From: Christensenella sp. UBA7868
GTDB lineage: Bacteria > Bacillota > Clostridia > Christensenellales > UBA1242
Assembly: GCA_002501285.1 (NCBI GenBank)
Contig: DLSG01000015.1
Location: forward strand, 1-6,651
Direction of reading: 5' to 3'
Length of the DNA: 6,651 nt
Part shown: one piece after another, positions 1-6,474 of the stretch
Layout: the number at the start of each line of letters is the position of its first letter
Numbering within the stretch: the stretch's first letter is position 1
Position numbers and translations under genes: made by a program
Notes under the pieces: generated by a model
What the model saw: only the letters and a program-made list of their open reading frames with translations
What the model was told of the DNA's origin: nothing
Database searches by the model: none

Positions 1-651
1 TTAACAACTCAAAACGGAGCAGTGTTAAATTACTACGCTAAACGCCAAGTTAAAACTTATACAATAACATACATCTTAAACGGCGCAAGTTACAAAACAG
101 AAACTGTAACTTACGGAACCGCAAAAGCATTACTTTCAAAAAGCGAAGTTTGCAAAGACAAGAACTTTAAAGAATCAATCTATTCTTTCTATGGTTGGTT
201 TACAACAAACCCAGCAGGACAAGGAGATTTAAGAAATCTTTCAACAATTTCAAGTTTAGATAAAACTAATGTAAACAATACTACAGTTTACGGAAGATTG
301 TTTAAAACAAGAGCAACAGGTGAAGAAGGTTACAGTGATTCAAAAATAGTGATAAATGTAAACCTAGACGGAAAACTAAACTCTAGTGAAAGTTACGGAA
401 TTGTGTTAGTTGAATATTTTGACAGCGAACTTGGCTATACAAGAAACTTTAGTTTCATGTTGACAAGCGGAACGATAACCCTTGACGGATTAAAATATGC
501 CGATGTAAAGATAACAATTCAAACAAACATTAAAGCAAAAGCAGACAAAGAAGTTGTTATGATTTCAACTTCGTATAAGTCAAGCGCAAGTGTTACTTTC
601 AATATTACAAAAGTAAACTACAACGGATATGTCGATTTGGGTAGTGTTTAG
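1..651 (+). CDS. Secreted/surface protein with InlB-type B-repeat, C-terminal part (5' truncated by window)
   Basis: The frame is open to base 1, so this is the last 216 residues of a longer protein; the GTG at 22 is an internal valine codon with no ribosome binding site. Residues about 1-17 look like the tail of one repeat. Residues about 19-101 form a Listeria-Bacteroides (InlB B-type, Flg_new-like) repeat: it opens with YTITYILNG, has the central FYGWF signature and closes with a TTVYGRLF strand. In known proteins such repeats are extracellular stalks of adhesins or wall proteins. Residues about 110-216 are Ser/Thr/Val/Ile-rich with alternating hydrophobics, which suggests a beta-sandwich domain that I cannot name. 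No LPXTG motif, sorting tail or C-terminal membrane helix is visible, so any anchor must be N-terminal, or the protein is released. AAC codons outnumber AAT about 11 to 6, unlike the AAT-rich genes downstream. Extracellular location is inferred; the ligand is unknown. Confidence 0.8.
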   Translation, partial: LTTQNGAVLNYYAKRQVKTYTITYILNGASYKTETVTYGTAKALLSKSEVCKDKNFKESIYSFYGWFTTNPAGQGDLRNLSTISSLDKTNVNNTTVYGRLFKTRATGEEGYSDSKIVINVNLDGKLNSSESYGIVLVEYFDSELGYTRNFSFMLTSGTITLDGLKYADVKITIQTNIKAKADKEVVMISTSYKSSASVTFNITKVNYNGYVDLGSV

Positions 652-713
652 AAAAATAAAAATAAAAAAATAACCATCAAATCTAATTTTTTAATAATAA
701 AAGTTTAATCTAA

Positions 714-761
714 TATATATGTTATATTATAAATATAAATTATAGATATATAACATATATA
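714..761. repeat. Perfect 14-bp AT-only inverted repeat
   Basis: Bases 714-727 are the exact reverse complement of 748-761, separated by a 20-base AT-rich loop. The arms centre on the GTTA/TAAC element. Apart from one G or C per arm it is all A/T, and no T-run follows it directly, so it is a poor terminator by itself. Flanking TAACCA (671-676) and TGGTTA (765-770) could add an outer stem. It may stabilise the 3' end of the upstream mRNA or be a protein site; neither is shown. Confidence 0.55.
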
Positions 762-777
762 AATTGGTTAAATTTTG

Positions 778-812
778 AAAAATGCGGTAAAAATTTCTTA
801 TCGCATTTTTTT
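778..812 (+). terminator. Intrinsic terminator of the surface-protein gene
   Basis: Bases 778-790 pair with 798-810 over 13 positions (one G-U pair at 787/801), closing a 7-base loop. The GC-containing core is TGCGG/TCGCA, and the right arm runs into seven consecutive T residues (806-812). It lies about 125 bases after the stop at 649-651 and 150 bases before spoIIE, so it should end the upstream transcript and insulate spoIIE. Confidence 0.85.
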
Positions 813-915
813 ATTCAAATTTGCAATATCAAAAAAACGTGGAGCACTAAAAATAACAAAATAATAAAAACAAAAAATAAGACAAAATTTGATAAAAACA
901 AAAAAATTTCTTTTA

Positions 916-943
916 CTTACAAATTTTTAAAAAAAGTTATAAT
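916..943 (+). promoter_or_regulatory. Candidate promoter of spoIIE
   Basis: A perfect TATAAT lies at 938-943, and CTTACA (916-921, 4 of 6 matches to TTGACA) lies 16 bp upstream. The predicted start, near 950, would fall at the beginning of the Shine-Dalgarno AAAGGAG (949-955), giving a leader of only about 12 bases. In Bacillus, spoIIE is driven by a Spo0A-activated sigma-A promoter with an abnormal spacer, so a poor -35 is not disqualifying. The AT-rich background makes chance matches likely. Confidence 0.4.
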
Positions 944-961
944 TTTTTAAAGGAGTTTTTT

Positions 962-3250
962 ATGGAAAAAGTAAAGAAAGAAAATTATAAAATTGTGTTA
1001 AAATATCTATTATTTTTAGCCTTATTTTTTATTTTGTCGTTTGCGGAAATTAATTTTGCAATAAAACCTTTTTTAGTGGCTTTTTTGTTTAGTTTAGTGT
1101 GGTGCAATCAAAATCCATTAATTATAAGTTTAATGTATGTAGGAGTTAATTTAATAGTAAACCCATTTTCAGTAGGGCTTCTAGTTTCAAGTGTTTTTTG
1201 TTGCTTTGTGTTAATTTCTTTATATTACATTCATAAAAAATTTAAAAAACCAATAAACAGATACATATATCTTTTATATTGTCTTTTCAGTCAAATTGCC
1301 TTCTTATATTACAGTTTTACCACACCTGAAAGTTTAATTAATGCAATAATAAGTGTGTTTGTAAGTTTAATTTTATTAATTTGTTATAACATATTTTTTT
1401 CAAGCGTGTTTGTAAAAGGATTTTCTTCGGTTTTTACAATTAACGAAATCTTTTCTTGTTGTGTATTTTTAATAAGTTTAAGCGTTGGAATAAGCAGTTT
1501 TAATGTTTTTGGAATTGAATTTATAAAAGTTTTTGCGGTATTTTTAATTTTGCTTTCACTTTTCACTCTTGGTGGAAAATCAAGTTTTGTTGTCGCCATT
1601 TCTGTGGGAATAGGAAGTGCTCTTCAATCTTACAGTCTAACCTTAATCGCCGTCTTTTGTATATTTTCGGGTTTAGCACTTTGCTTTGAAAAAAGTAATA
1701 AATATTTTGCAAGCCTTGCAATTTTATTGATTGACATATTTTTAGGACTTTATTTGAAAATTTATGAAGTTTATAATATTTACTCTGTAATTTCAATAGT
1801 GCTTGGTTGTTTAGCGTTTATAGTTATTCCAAAACAATATTTAAACAATATTAAAGAAATTTTTGGAAGTTTTAATTCAAGTTTGTTATACAGAAATTTA
1901 ATTAACAGCACAAAAGACAGTATGGTTAGACGATTAAGTGAAATTAGTGAAGTGTTTTTAGATATGGAAATAAATTTTAAAAACATGGTTAAAGGAAATC
2001 TTCCAAAAGAAGAAGCAAAACAACTTTTGATTAATGAACTATGCAGTAAAGTTTGCAGTGATTGTAAAGAAAAACATAAATGTTTAAGGCAAGAAGGACA
2101 AGAGGCCATGAAAGCGTTTGATATGATGCTTAATAAAGGTTTTGAAAAAGGAAAAGTGACCCTGCTTGATATTCCAGTTGCTTTAAGTGGAAGATGTAAT
2201 AGAAGTGCAAACATTATCAGTGCATTAAACGGACTTATAAACAGTTACAAGCAATATTCATTTATGATTTCAAGTCAAGACACAAGCAAAATTTTAATTG
2301 GCGAACAAATGGGCGGAGTTAGCAAACTCCTTAAAGGTTTGATTGATGACACTTCAAATAACTTTAATTTTGATTTAACGCAAGAAACAACGATAAAAGA
2401 AGAATTAAAATTTTTACACATTAATTGCAGTGATGTAATTAGTTTTGTTAAAGACGGATTTTATAATATGACATTGGTTATTAGAAAAACTGATTATAAC
2501 AAGCAAGAAATAGAAAAATTAATTTCTAAAATTGTAAAAGCAAACATGAAAATAACAAGCGAAAATTCGCTAAACAGTAATTTTGATGTTATTCAAATTA
2601 AAAACGCACCCCATTATGACGCAATTTTTGGAGTATCAGGTATTACAAAAGATAACAGCGAAATTAGTGGTGACACTTATTCGTTTATAAAGATTGATGA
2701 CGATAAAATTCTGATTGCGGTTAGTGACGGAATGGGTAGTGGTGAAAACGCCCAGCATTTAAGCGAAGTTAGTTTAAATTTAATTGAAAACTTTTATAAA
2801 GCAGGTTTTGAAAATGAAATTATATTAAATAGTGTAAATAAACTTTTAACAATTAACAGTGAAGAGTGTTTTAGCGCGCTAGATATTTGTGTTGTAGATT
2901 TAAAAAAGGAACTTATTGATTTTATTAAACTAGGTGCGCCTGTTGGTTTTGTAAAAAAAGATAACGACACCGAAATTATTGAAAGTGGAAGTCTGCCAAT
3001 TGGAATTTTAGAAGAAATTTCTCCAGTTGTTACAAAAAAGATAATAACAGGAAATGAAATTTTAATTTTAGTGTCTGACGGAGTAATAGAAAGTTTTAGG
3101 GGAGAAGAAAATTTAAAAAACTATATTAATAGTTTGTCGCTTTTAAATCCTCAACAGATTTCAGAAGAGATTATAAATAATTGTAAACAAAATGAAATTT
3201 TAGATGATTGCACTTGCATTGCTTTAAGAATTTTTGAAATTGTGGAATAA
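962..3250 (+). CDS. spoIIE: Stage II sporulation protein E, membrane-bound PP2C-type serine phosphatase
   Basis: SpoIIE sits at the polar septum, where it interacts with FtsZ and dephosphorylates SpoIIAA-P, releasing sigma-F in the forespore. The 762 residues show the family architecture. Residues about 11-290 are very hydrophobic and should form roughly ten membrane helices. Residues about 300-540 are the cytoplasmic regulatory/FtsZ-linking region, with a cysteine cluster C361, C365, C368, C374. Residues about 550-760 are the PP2C (PPM/SpoIIE) domain. Its acidic metal-binding motifs are all present: SGDTYS (569-574), SDGMGSG (588-594), LVSDGVIES (703-711) and DDCTCIALR (748-756). Likely ligands are D571, D589, D706 and D749, so the enzyme should be active. 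It is somewhat shorter than Bacillus SpoIIE. The ATG is fixed by AAAGGAG six bases upstream. It precedes tilS, as in many Firmicutes. The family is certain; the partners are inferred from homology. Confidence 0.95.
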   Translation: MEKVKKENYKIVLKYLLFLALFFILSFAEINFAIKPFLVAFLFSLVWCNQNPLIISLMYVGVNLIVNPFSVGLLVSSVFCCFVLISLYYIHKKFKKPINRYIYLLYCLFSQIAFLYYSFTTPESLINAIISVFVSLILLICYNIFFSSVFVKGFSSVFTINEIFSCCVFLISLSVGISSFNVFGIEFIKVFAVFLILLSLFTLGGKSSFVVAISVGIGSALQSYSLTLIAVFCIFSGLALCFEKSNKYFASLAILLIDIFLGLYLKIYEVYNIYSVISIVLGCLAFIVIPKQYLNNIKEIFGSFNSSLLYRNLINSTKDSMVRRLSEISEVFLDMEINFKNMVKGNLPKEEAKQLLINELCSKVCSDCKEKHKCLRQEGQEAMKAFDMMLNKGFEKGKVTLLDIPVALSGRCNRSANIISALNGLINSYKQYSFMISSQDTSKILIGEQMGGVSKLLKGLIDDTSNNFNFDLTQETTIKEELKFLHINCSDVISFVKDGFYNMTLVIRKTDYNKQEIEKLISKIVKANMKITSENSLNSNFDVIQIKNAPHYDAIFGVSGITKDNSEISGDTYSFIKIDDDKILIAVSDGMGSGENAQHLSEVSLNLIENFYKAGFENEIILNSVNKLLTINSEECFSALDICVVDLKKELIDFIKLGAPVGFVKKDNDTEIIESGSLPIGILEEISPVVTKKIITGNEILILVSDGVIESFRGEENLKNYINSLSLLNPQQISEEIINNCKQNEILDDCTCIALRIFEIVE

Positions 3251-3289
3251 AAAAAGAATTTATCATAAATAAAATAAAAAAAATATAAT

Positions 3290-3320
3290 AAAATAGAGAA
3301 ATATTAAATCTCTATTTTTT
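3290..3320 (+). terminator. Weak intrinsic terminator after spoIIE
   Basis: Bases 3290-3299 pair perfectly with 3309-3318 (10 bp; core TAGAGA/TCTCTA) around a 9-base AT loop, and the right arm continues into six T residues (3315-3320). Only two G-C pairs are present, so termination may be partial. It lies 40 bases after the spoIIE stop, before a separate tilS promoter, and suggests that spoIIE and tilS are at least partly uncoupled. Confidence 0.65.
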
Positions 3321-3382
3321 ATTGCTATTAAAAAATATTTAAAAATTTAACAAATAAAAACATTTAAAAAAGAAAATTTGTA

Positions 3383-3411
3383 TTGCAAATTAAATTATAT
3401 TAGTGTATAAT
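3383..3411 (+). promoter_or_regulatory. Sigma-A-type promoter of tilS
   Basis: A perfect TATAAT at 3406-3411 is preceded, after a 17-bp spacer, by TTGCAA (3383-3388; 4 of 6 matches to TTGACA). The predicted start near 3418-3419 coincides with the Shine-Dalgarno AGAGG (3419-3423), so the leader would be only about 15 bases. This would give an essential housekeeping gene vegetative expression independent of the sporulation gene upstream. Confidence 0.65.
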
Positions 3412-3432
3412 AATTTTTAGAGGTATAAGAAA

Positions 3433-4773
3433 ATGCAAAGTGTAATTAAAACAATAAATAAGTATAAAATGTTTAAGCATGGCGATGTTGTTGGTGTTGC
3501 TGTTTCTGGTGGAATTGACAGCATGAGTTTGCTTCATTTTTTAAATAGTATTAAAGATGAATATGATATTGAAATTGTGGCTATTAATGTTGACCATTCA
3601 ATAAGAGAAAACAGTGCAAAAGACACATTATTTGTTCAAAATTATTGCAATGAAAACCATATTCGTTTTTACAAATTTAAAATTGATAGTGTTAAAATTG
3701 CAAGCGAAAATAAAATGTGTTTGGAAGAAGCCGCAAGAAAAGGAAGATATGGTGTTTTTGATAGCCTTCTTTCAAGAGGAATTGTAGATAAAATTTGTTT
3801 AGGACACCATATTCAAGACCAAGCCGAAACAATTTTATTAAACATTTTTAGAGGGGCAGGATTAAATGGTGCAAAAGGTATGGACGCAGTTAGAGATAAC
3901 TATTTAAGACCAATGCTTAACACAACAAAACTTGAAATCACTCAATATGCTGGGGCAAATGAAATTCCTTATGTAGAAGATGATACAAATTTTGATGAAA
4001 CATATTCAAGAAATTTTTTAAGAAATGTTATTATGCCAAAACTTCGTTTAAAATGGACAAATATTGATAAAAACCTTGTAGATTTTGGAAATATTTGTAA
4101 AGAAGACGACGAATATATAAAATCACAAATGTTCTTTGACGGGGTTATTGAAGAAGAAAATCTTGTTAGAATACCTTTAAGTTATTTTATTTATCCAGGC
4201 CCTGTTGTAAATAGATTAATTTTAAAAGAATTAGATTATTTAAACGCCTCAAAAGATATTGAAAAGAAACATATCTCTATTATTAAAAGCATGGCAAAAG
4301 AAGCGGAAAACGGCGTTAAAATAAATCTTCCAAACAACTTAACTGTTCATAAAGAATATGACTTTATTGCAATTACGGTAAAAAAACCAAAACCAAAACT
4401 TGAAGAAACAAACTTTAAACTTGGTTCGTTTAACTTAATTAATTTTGGAACTTTAACGGTTAGAAAAACAAGTAAAATTGAACTTGTTGAAAACGCTCAT
4501 TTAATAGACAGTGAAAAACTTCCAAGTGGTTGCGTAATCAGAACACGAAAAGACGGCGATATGTTTACTAAATTTAATGGCGGAACTAAAAAACTTAAAG
4601 ATTATTTTATTGACAAAAAAATTCCACAACGATTAAGAAGTGAAATTCCTTTAATCTGTAAAGATAACGAAGTGTATTGTATTTTAGGTGTTGAAATTTC
4701 TGATAAAGTAAAAACAGATGAAAACACAAAAAGCGCTTATATTTTAAGTTATAAAAAAGATGCTAAAAATTAA
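3433..4773 (+). CDS. tilS: tRNA(Ile)-lysidine synthase
   Basis: TilS uses ATP and lysine to convert C34 of the CAU-anticodon tRNA-Ile2 to lysidine, changing both decoding (AUG to AUA) and charging (Met to Ile); it is cytoplasmic and normally essential. The 446 residues are a full-length, long-form enzyme. The N-terminal PP-loop ATPase has SGGIDS (25-30), VDHSIR (53-58), EEAARKGRY (98-106), GHHIQDQAET (124-133), the GAGLNGAKGM loop (141-150), and the EDDTNFDETYSRNFLRN segment (182-198) ending in IMPKLR. The C-terminal TilS domain starts near residue 365 with IRTRKDGD and contains KKLKDYFIDKKIP (386-398). The start is set by AGAGG nine bases upstream. It lies 182 bases after spoIIE with its own promoter. 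The hpt and ftsH genes that often follow it are missing; the next gene is convergent. Confidence 0.96.
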   Translation: MQSVIKTINKYKMFKHGDVVGVAVSGGIDSMSLLHFLNSIKDEYDIEIVAINVDHSIRENSAKDTLFVQNYCNENHIRFYKFKIDSVKIASENKMCLEEAARKGRYGVFDSLLSRGIVDKICLGHHIQDQAETILLNIFRGAGLNGAKGMDAVRDNYLRPMLNTTKLEITQYAGANEIPYVEDDTNFDETYSRNFLRNVIMPKLRLKWTNIDKNLVDFGNICKEDDEYIKSQMFFDGVIEEENLVRIPLSYFIYPGPVVNRLILKELDYLNASKDIEKKHISIIKSMAKEAENGVKINLPNNLTVHKEYDFIAITVKKPKPKLEETNFKLGSFNLINFGTLTVRKTSKIELVENAHLIDSEKLPSGCVIRTRKDGDMFTKFNGGTKKLKDYFIDKKIPQRLRSEIPLICKDNEVYCILGVEISDKVKTDENTKSAYILSYKKDAKN

Positions 4774-4778
4774 TAATA

Positions 4779-4813
4779 AAAAAAGAATTAAGATTTTGTC
4801 TTAATTCTTTTTT
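4779..4813. terminator. Bidirectional intrinsic terminator between convergent genes
   Basis: Bases 4779-4793 pair perfectly with 4799-4813 (15 bp) around a TTTTG loop. The left arm begins with an A-run and the right arm ends with a T-run of six, so the same hairpin can end tilS from the left and the minus-strand metallopeptidase gene from the right. It starts 5 bases after the tilS stop and about 80 bases beyond the other gene's stop. Confidence 0.85.
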
Positions 4814-4815
4814 AT

Positions 4816-4842
4816 TTAATCAAATTAATCAAATTAATCATA
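4816..4842. repeat. 9-bp tandem repeat, three copies
   Basis: TTAATCAAA occurs at 4816-4824 and 4825-4833, and as TTAATCATA at 4834-4842 (one mismatch). It lies in the 3' untranslated region shared by two convergent genes, right after the terminator. The copy number could vary by slippage; no function is evident. Confidence 0.6.
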
Positions 4843-4895
4843 ATTTTTAAATCACTTATTTAATTGTAATCATTTATAATGAAATAATAACATTG

Positions 4896-6170
4896 TTAAT
4901 TTTTATCAAATGTATTATCGTCTAATTTAGATTTGTTTTTCAATTTTTCAAGAAAACCATTTTGTTTTAATCCAGCAATTATACTAATATATTTAACTAA
5001 ATCGTTTTCAGTTAAAACATAATCTAATTTAACATTATCAAAAAATTCTTTTTTAGTAATTTTTGAAAAATCAAGGTTGATTTCTTGGTCAATAAAATTT
5101 TCAATTAAATTATGTTTGTCAATTTCAAGAGAAGTAAAATCAAACGCAATATCCCATTTTTTGTTCATTTTAATGTAATTTGCAAATTCTTGTTTTGTAA
5201 CAACATGATTAGAAATGTTTAATAAATCTTTGTAAAGTACAACAAGAAGAGCGTTTTTCGTATAATTTTTTTCAATAAAAGTTTTAAAATAAGATAGAAC
5301 TTCTTCATTATGATAAACATAAAAACTTCTTAAAAATAGACCTAAATTTTGTGCTAGATGAATGATAATTTCATTGCTTGAATGTTTTGCTTCTCTTATA
5401 AGCAAGTCTTTTATTTTAAAAAATAATTTTTGTTGTTTGTCGCAAATCACAGGAATTAATTCACTTTCATAACTTAATCTTAATTTACTTAAAGATGCTT
5501 TATAGGAAAAATAAGTTTTTTCTATGTTTGATGTGTACATTTTAAGAAGAACAGAGTCAAGTGAAGTTTTTTCATTTGAAGCGGCAGTATTCAATAAATC
5601 TAAAACAAAATTGTAAGCAAAATTATTTGCTAAAATTTCATGTTCATTTAAGTGGTAAAAGCAGGCTTGATGTACAGGTTCGGTAATTCCAAGAGCACTT
5701 AAAAGATTGGTGTTGAAAGGATAGACCTTTTCTCCACTATTATTGCCAATTTTTCTAACAATTTTAGAATTTTCTTGATTTACAGCAAAATGTTTAAGTT
5801 CGTGGGCTATAATAACCATATCAAAAAATACATTATTTTTATTTCCACAAAATATATCATAAGGAAGATGAAGTTGATTTTTTTCATTCAAATATCCATG
5901 AACAAGTTGTTCGTTCACAACTTTTCCTAAATTATAATCGAAATAGACATCAATATTATCAATATTAAGTTTATTAAGAGTAAGAGCAATAAAATTTGAC
6001 AAAAACTCATCAATTGTATTTTTGCTTAAATTTTTAGTTCCTGTTACATTGCTTTTAAGTTTATAGAAAACCAAATCTTTTAAATTTTCATAAAAAAAAT
6101 CAATATTTCCACCTTTTTTAATATTTTTCCAAAAGCGTTTTTGTTCTAAACTTGTATTCTTTTCTTTCAT
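4896..6170 (-). CDS. Putative HExxH zinc metallopeptidase of unrecognised family, leaderless mRNA
   Basis: I do not recognise this protein by name. Starting at the ATG at 6170 it has 424 residues. HELKH at 123-127, preceded by hydrophobic MVIIA, is a zincin active-site helix (two His ligands and the catalytic Glu). About 51 residues later, EILANNFAYNF (from E178) resembles the ExxAN-FA helix that supplies the third ligand in gluzincin-type and ImmA/IrrE-like peptidases; E178 is the likely ligand. The spacing is longer than is usual for ImmA. The C-terminal ~240 residues are Lys/Asn/Leu-rich, apparently helical, without motifs I can name. No signal peptide or membrane segment is seen, so it is probably cytoplasmic; the substrate is unknown. 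An in-frame ATG at 6224 would add 18 residues, but those codons hold the -35 and -10 elements, and neither start has a Shine-Dalgarno. A sigma-A promoter puts +1 at the chosen ATG. The gene is convergent with tilS and divergent from the rRNA operon. Confidence 0.75.
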   Translation of the reverse strand: MKEKNTSLEQKRFWKNIKKGGNIDFFYENLKDLVFYKLKSNVTGTKNLSKNTIDEFLSNFIALTLNKLNIDNIDVYFDYNLGKVVNEQLVHGYLNEKNQLHLPYDIFCGNKNNVFFDMVIIAHELKHFAVNQENSKIVRKIGNNSGEKVYPFNTNLLSALGITEPVHQACFYHLNEHEILANNFAYNFVLDLLNTAASNEKTSLDSVLLKMYTSNIEKTYFSYKASLSKLRLSYESELIPVICDKQQKLFFKIKDLLIREAKHSSNEIIIHLAQNLGLFLRSFYVYHNEEVLSYFKTFIEKNYTKNALLVVLYKDLLNISNHVVTKQEFANYIKMNKKWDIAFDFTSLEIDKHNLIENFIDQEINLDFSKITKKEFFDNVKLDYVLTENDLVKYISIIAGLKQNGFLEKLKNKSKLDDNTFDKN

Positions 6171-6176
6171 ATAATT

Positions 6177-6205
6177 ATTATAAATCAATATTTTATATAT
6201 GTCAA
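6177..6205 (-). promoter_or_regulatory. Consensus sigma-A promoter giving a leaderless transcript
   Basis: Read on the minus strand, TTGACA (6205 to 6200) is followed by exactly 17 bp and then TATAAT (6182 to 6177), a full 12-of-12 consensus match. Six bases separate the -10 from the A of the ATG at 6170, the normal distance to +1, so the mRNA should begin with its start codon. No GG-containing Shine-Dalgarno lies upstream of this ATG or of the earlier in-frame ATG at 6224. Because the promoter lies inside the 6224-6171 extension, transcripts made from it cannot include that extension. Confidence 0.8.
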
Positions 6206-6384
6206 TAGCGATTATTTTTAACATTTTAATGAAAATTTTAATAGAATAAAATATTCTCGCAAAAATTAGCCTTTACAAATTTATTAAAAAATAAGCAAAA
6301 AACGATTAAATTAAAATAAAAAAAAGAGAAAATTTTTAAAAAATAAAAAAAGTTTAAAAATTTTTAAAAACTTTTAAAAAATCG
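6206..6384. promoter_or_regulatory. Divergent spacer with phased A-tracts upstream of the rRNA promoter (UP-element-like)
   Basis: No gene is credible in this AT-rich stretch. Next to the rRNA -35, three T-run/A-run blocks have their T-to-A junctions at 6355/6356, 6365/6366 and 6375/6376, exactly 10 bp apart, with A-tracts of 5, 5 and 6 bases; a further block is at 6333-6343. Helically phased A-tracts are expected to curve DNA, and AT-rich UP elements just upstream of rRNA promoters bind the RNA polymerase alpha C-terminal domains. The role is inferred from position and sequence. Confidence 0.55.
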
Positions 6385-6413
6385 TTGACAAGGTTTTGTT
6401 TTTGTGTTAGAAT
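6385..6413 (+). promoter_or_regulatory. Ribosomal RNA operon promoter
   Basis: A perfect TTGACA (6385-6390), a 17-bp spacer and TAGAAT (6408-6413) form a strong sigma-A promoter. TG at 6405-6406, one base before the -10, makes it an extended -10. The predicted +1 is G6420 (or G6418), fitting Firmicutes rRNA promoters whose output follows the GTP pool and thus falls in the stringent response. It lies about 180 bases upstream of the mature 16S end. No second tandem promoter is evident within the window. Confidence 0.85.
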
Positions 6414-6444
6414 ACAAGAGCATAAAAAACCGAGAAGGTAGAAA

Positions 6445-6474
6445 ATGCGAGAACGAATGAAACTAAATAGGTAA
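6445..6474 (+). other. Nine-codon open frame in the rRNA leader (possibly fortuitous)
   Basis: ATG at 6445 opens a frame reading MRERMKLNR followed by TAA at 6472-6474. AGAAGG (6433-6438), six bases upstream, is a well-placed Shine-Dalgarno. Five of nine residues are basic or acidic Arg/Lys/Glu in an Arg-rich pattern. Short frames occur by chance, and translation inside an rRNA leader is not expected, so this is listed only as visible structure. Confidence 0.15.

Larger units (their letters stand above)
652..961. other. AT-rich intergenic spacer
   Basis: This 310-base stretch has no credible gene on either strand. It contains a long AT-only palindrome (714-761), an intrinsic terminator for the upstream surface-protein gene (778-812), an A-rich tract without clear structure (about 820-910), and the candidate promoter and Shine-Dalgarno of spoIIE (916-955). 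No convincing Spo0A box was found. Confidence 0.7.

Noticed and set aside
22..24. GTG at 22 as the start of the first gene
   Set aside because: The frame stays open to base 1 with repeat-like sequence, and there is no Shine-Dalgarno before the GTG.
879..898. Spo0A boxes upstream of spoIIE
   Set aside because: AAGACAAAA and TTTGATAAAA resemble parts of the 0A box, but both miss the core TGTCGAA pattern, and chance matches are frequent in such A-rich DNA.
1384..2214. Three overlapping minus-strand open frames (1384-1599, 1563-1796, 1780-2214)
   Set aside because: They lie antisense inside spoIIE, have low-complexity compositions and no recognisable domain, and are explained by the coding bias of the real gene.
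6171..6224. 18-residue N-terminal extension of the metallopeptidase as a signal peptide or membrane anchor
   Set aside because: It lacks the n/h/c organisation of a signal peptide, has no ribosome binding site and contains the gene's consensus promoter.
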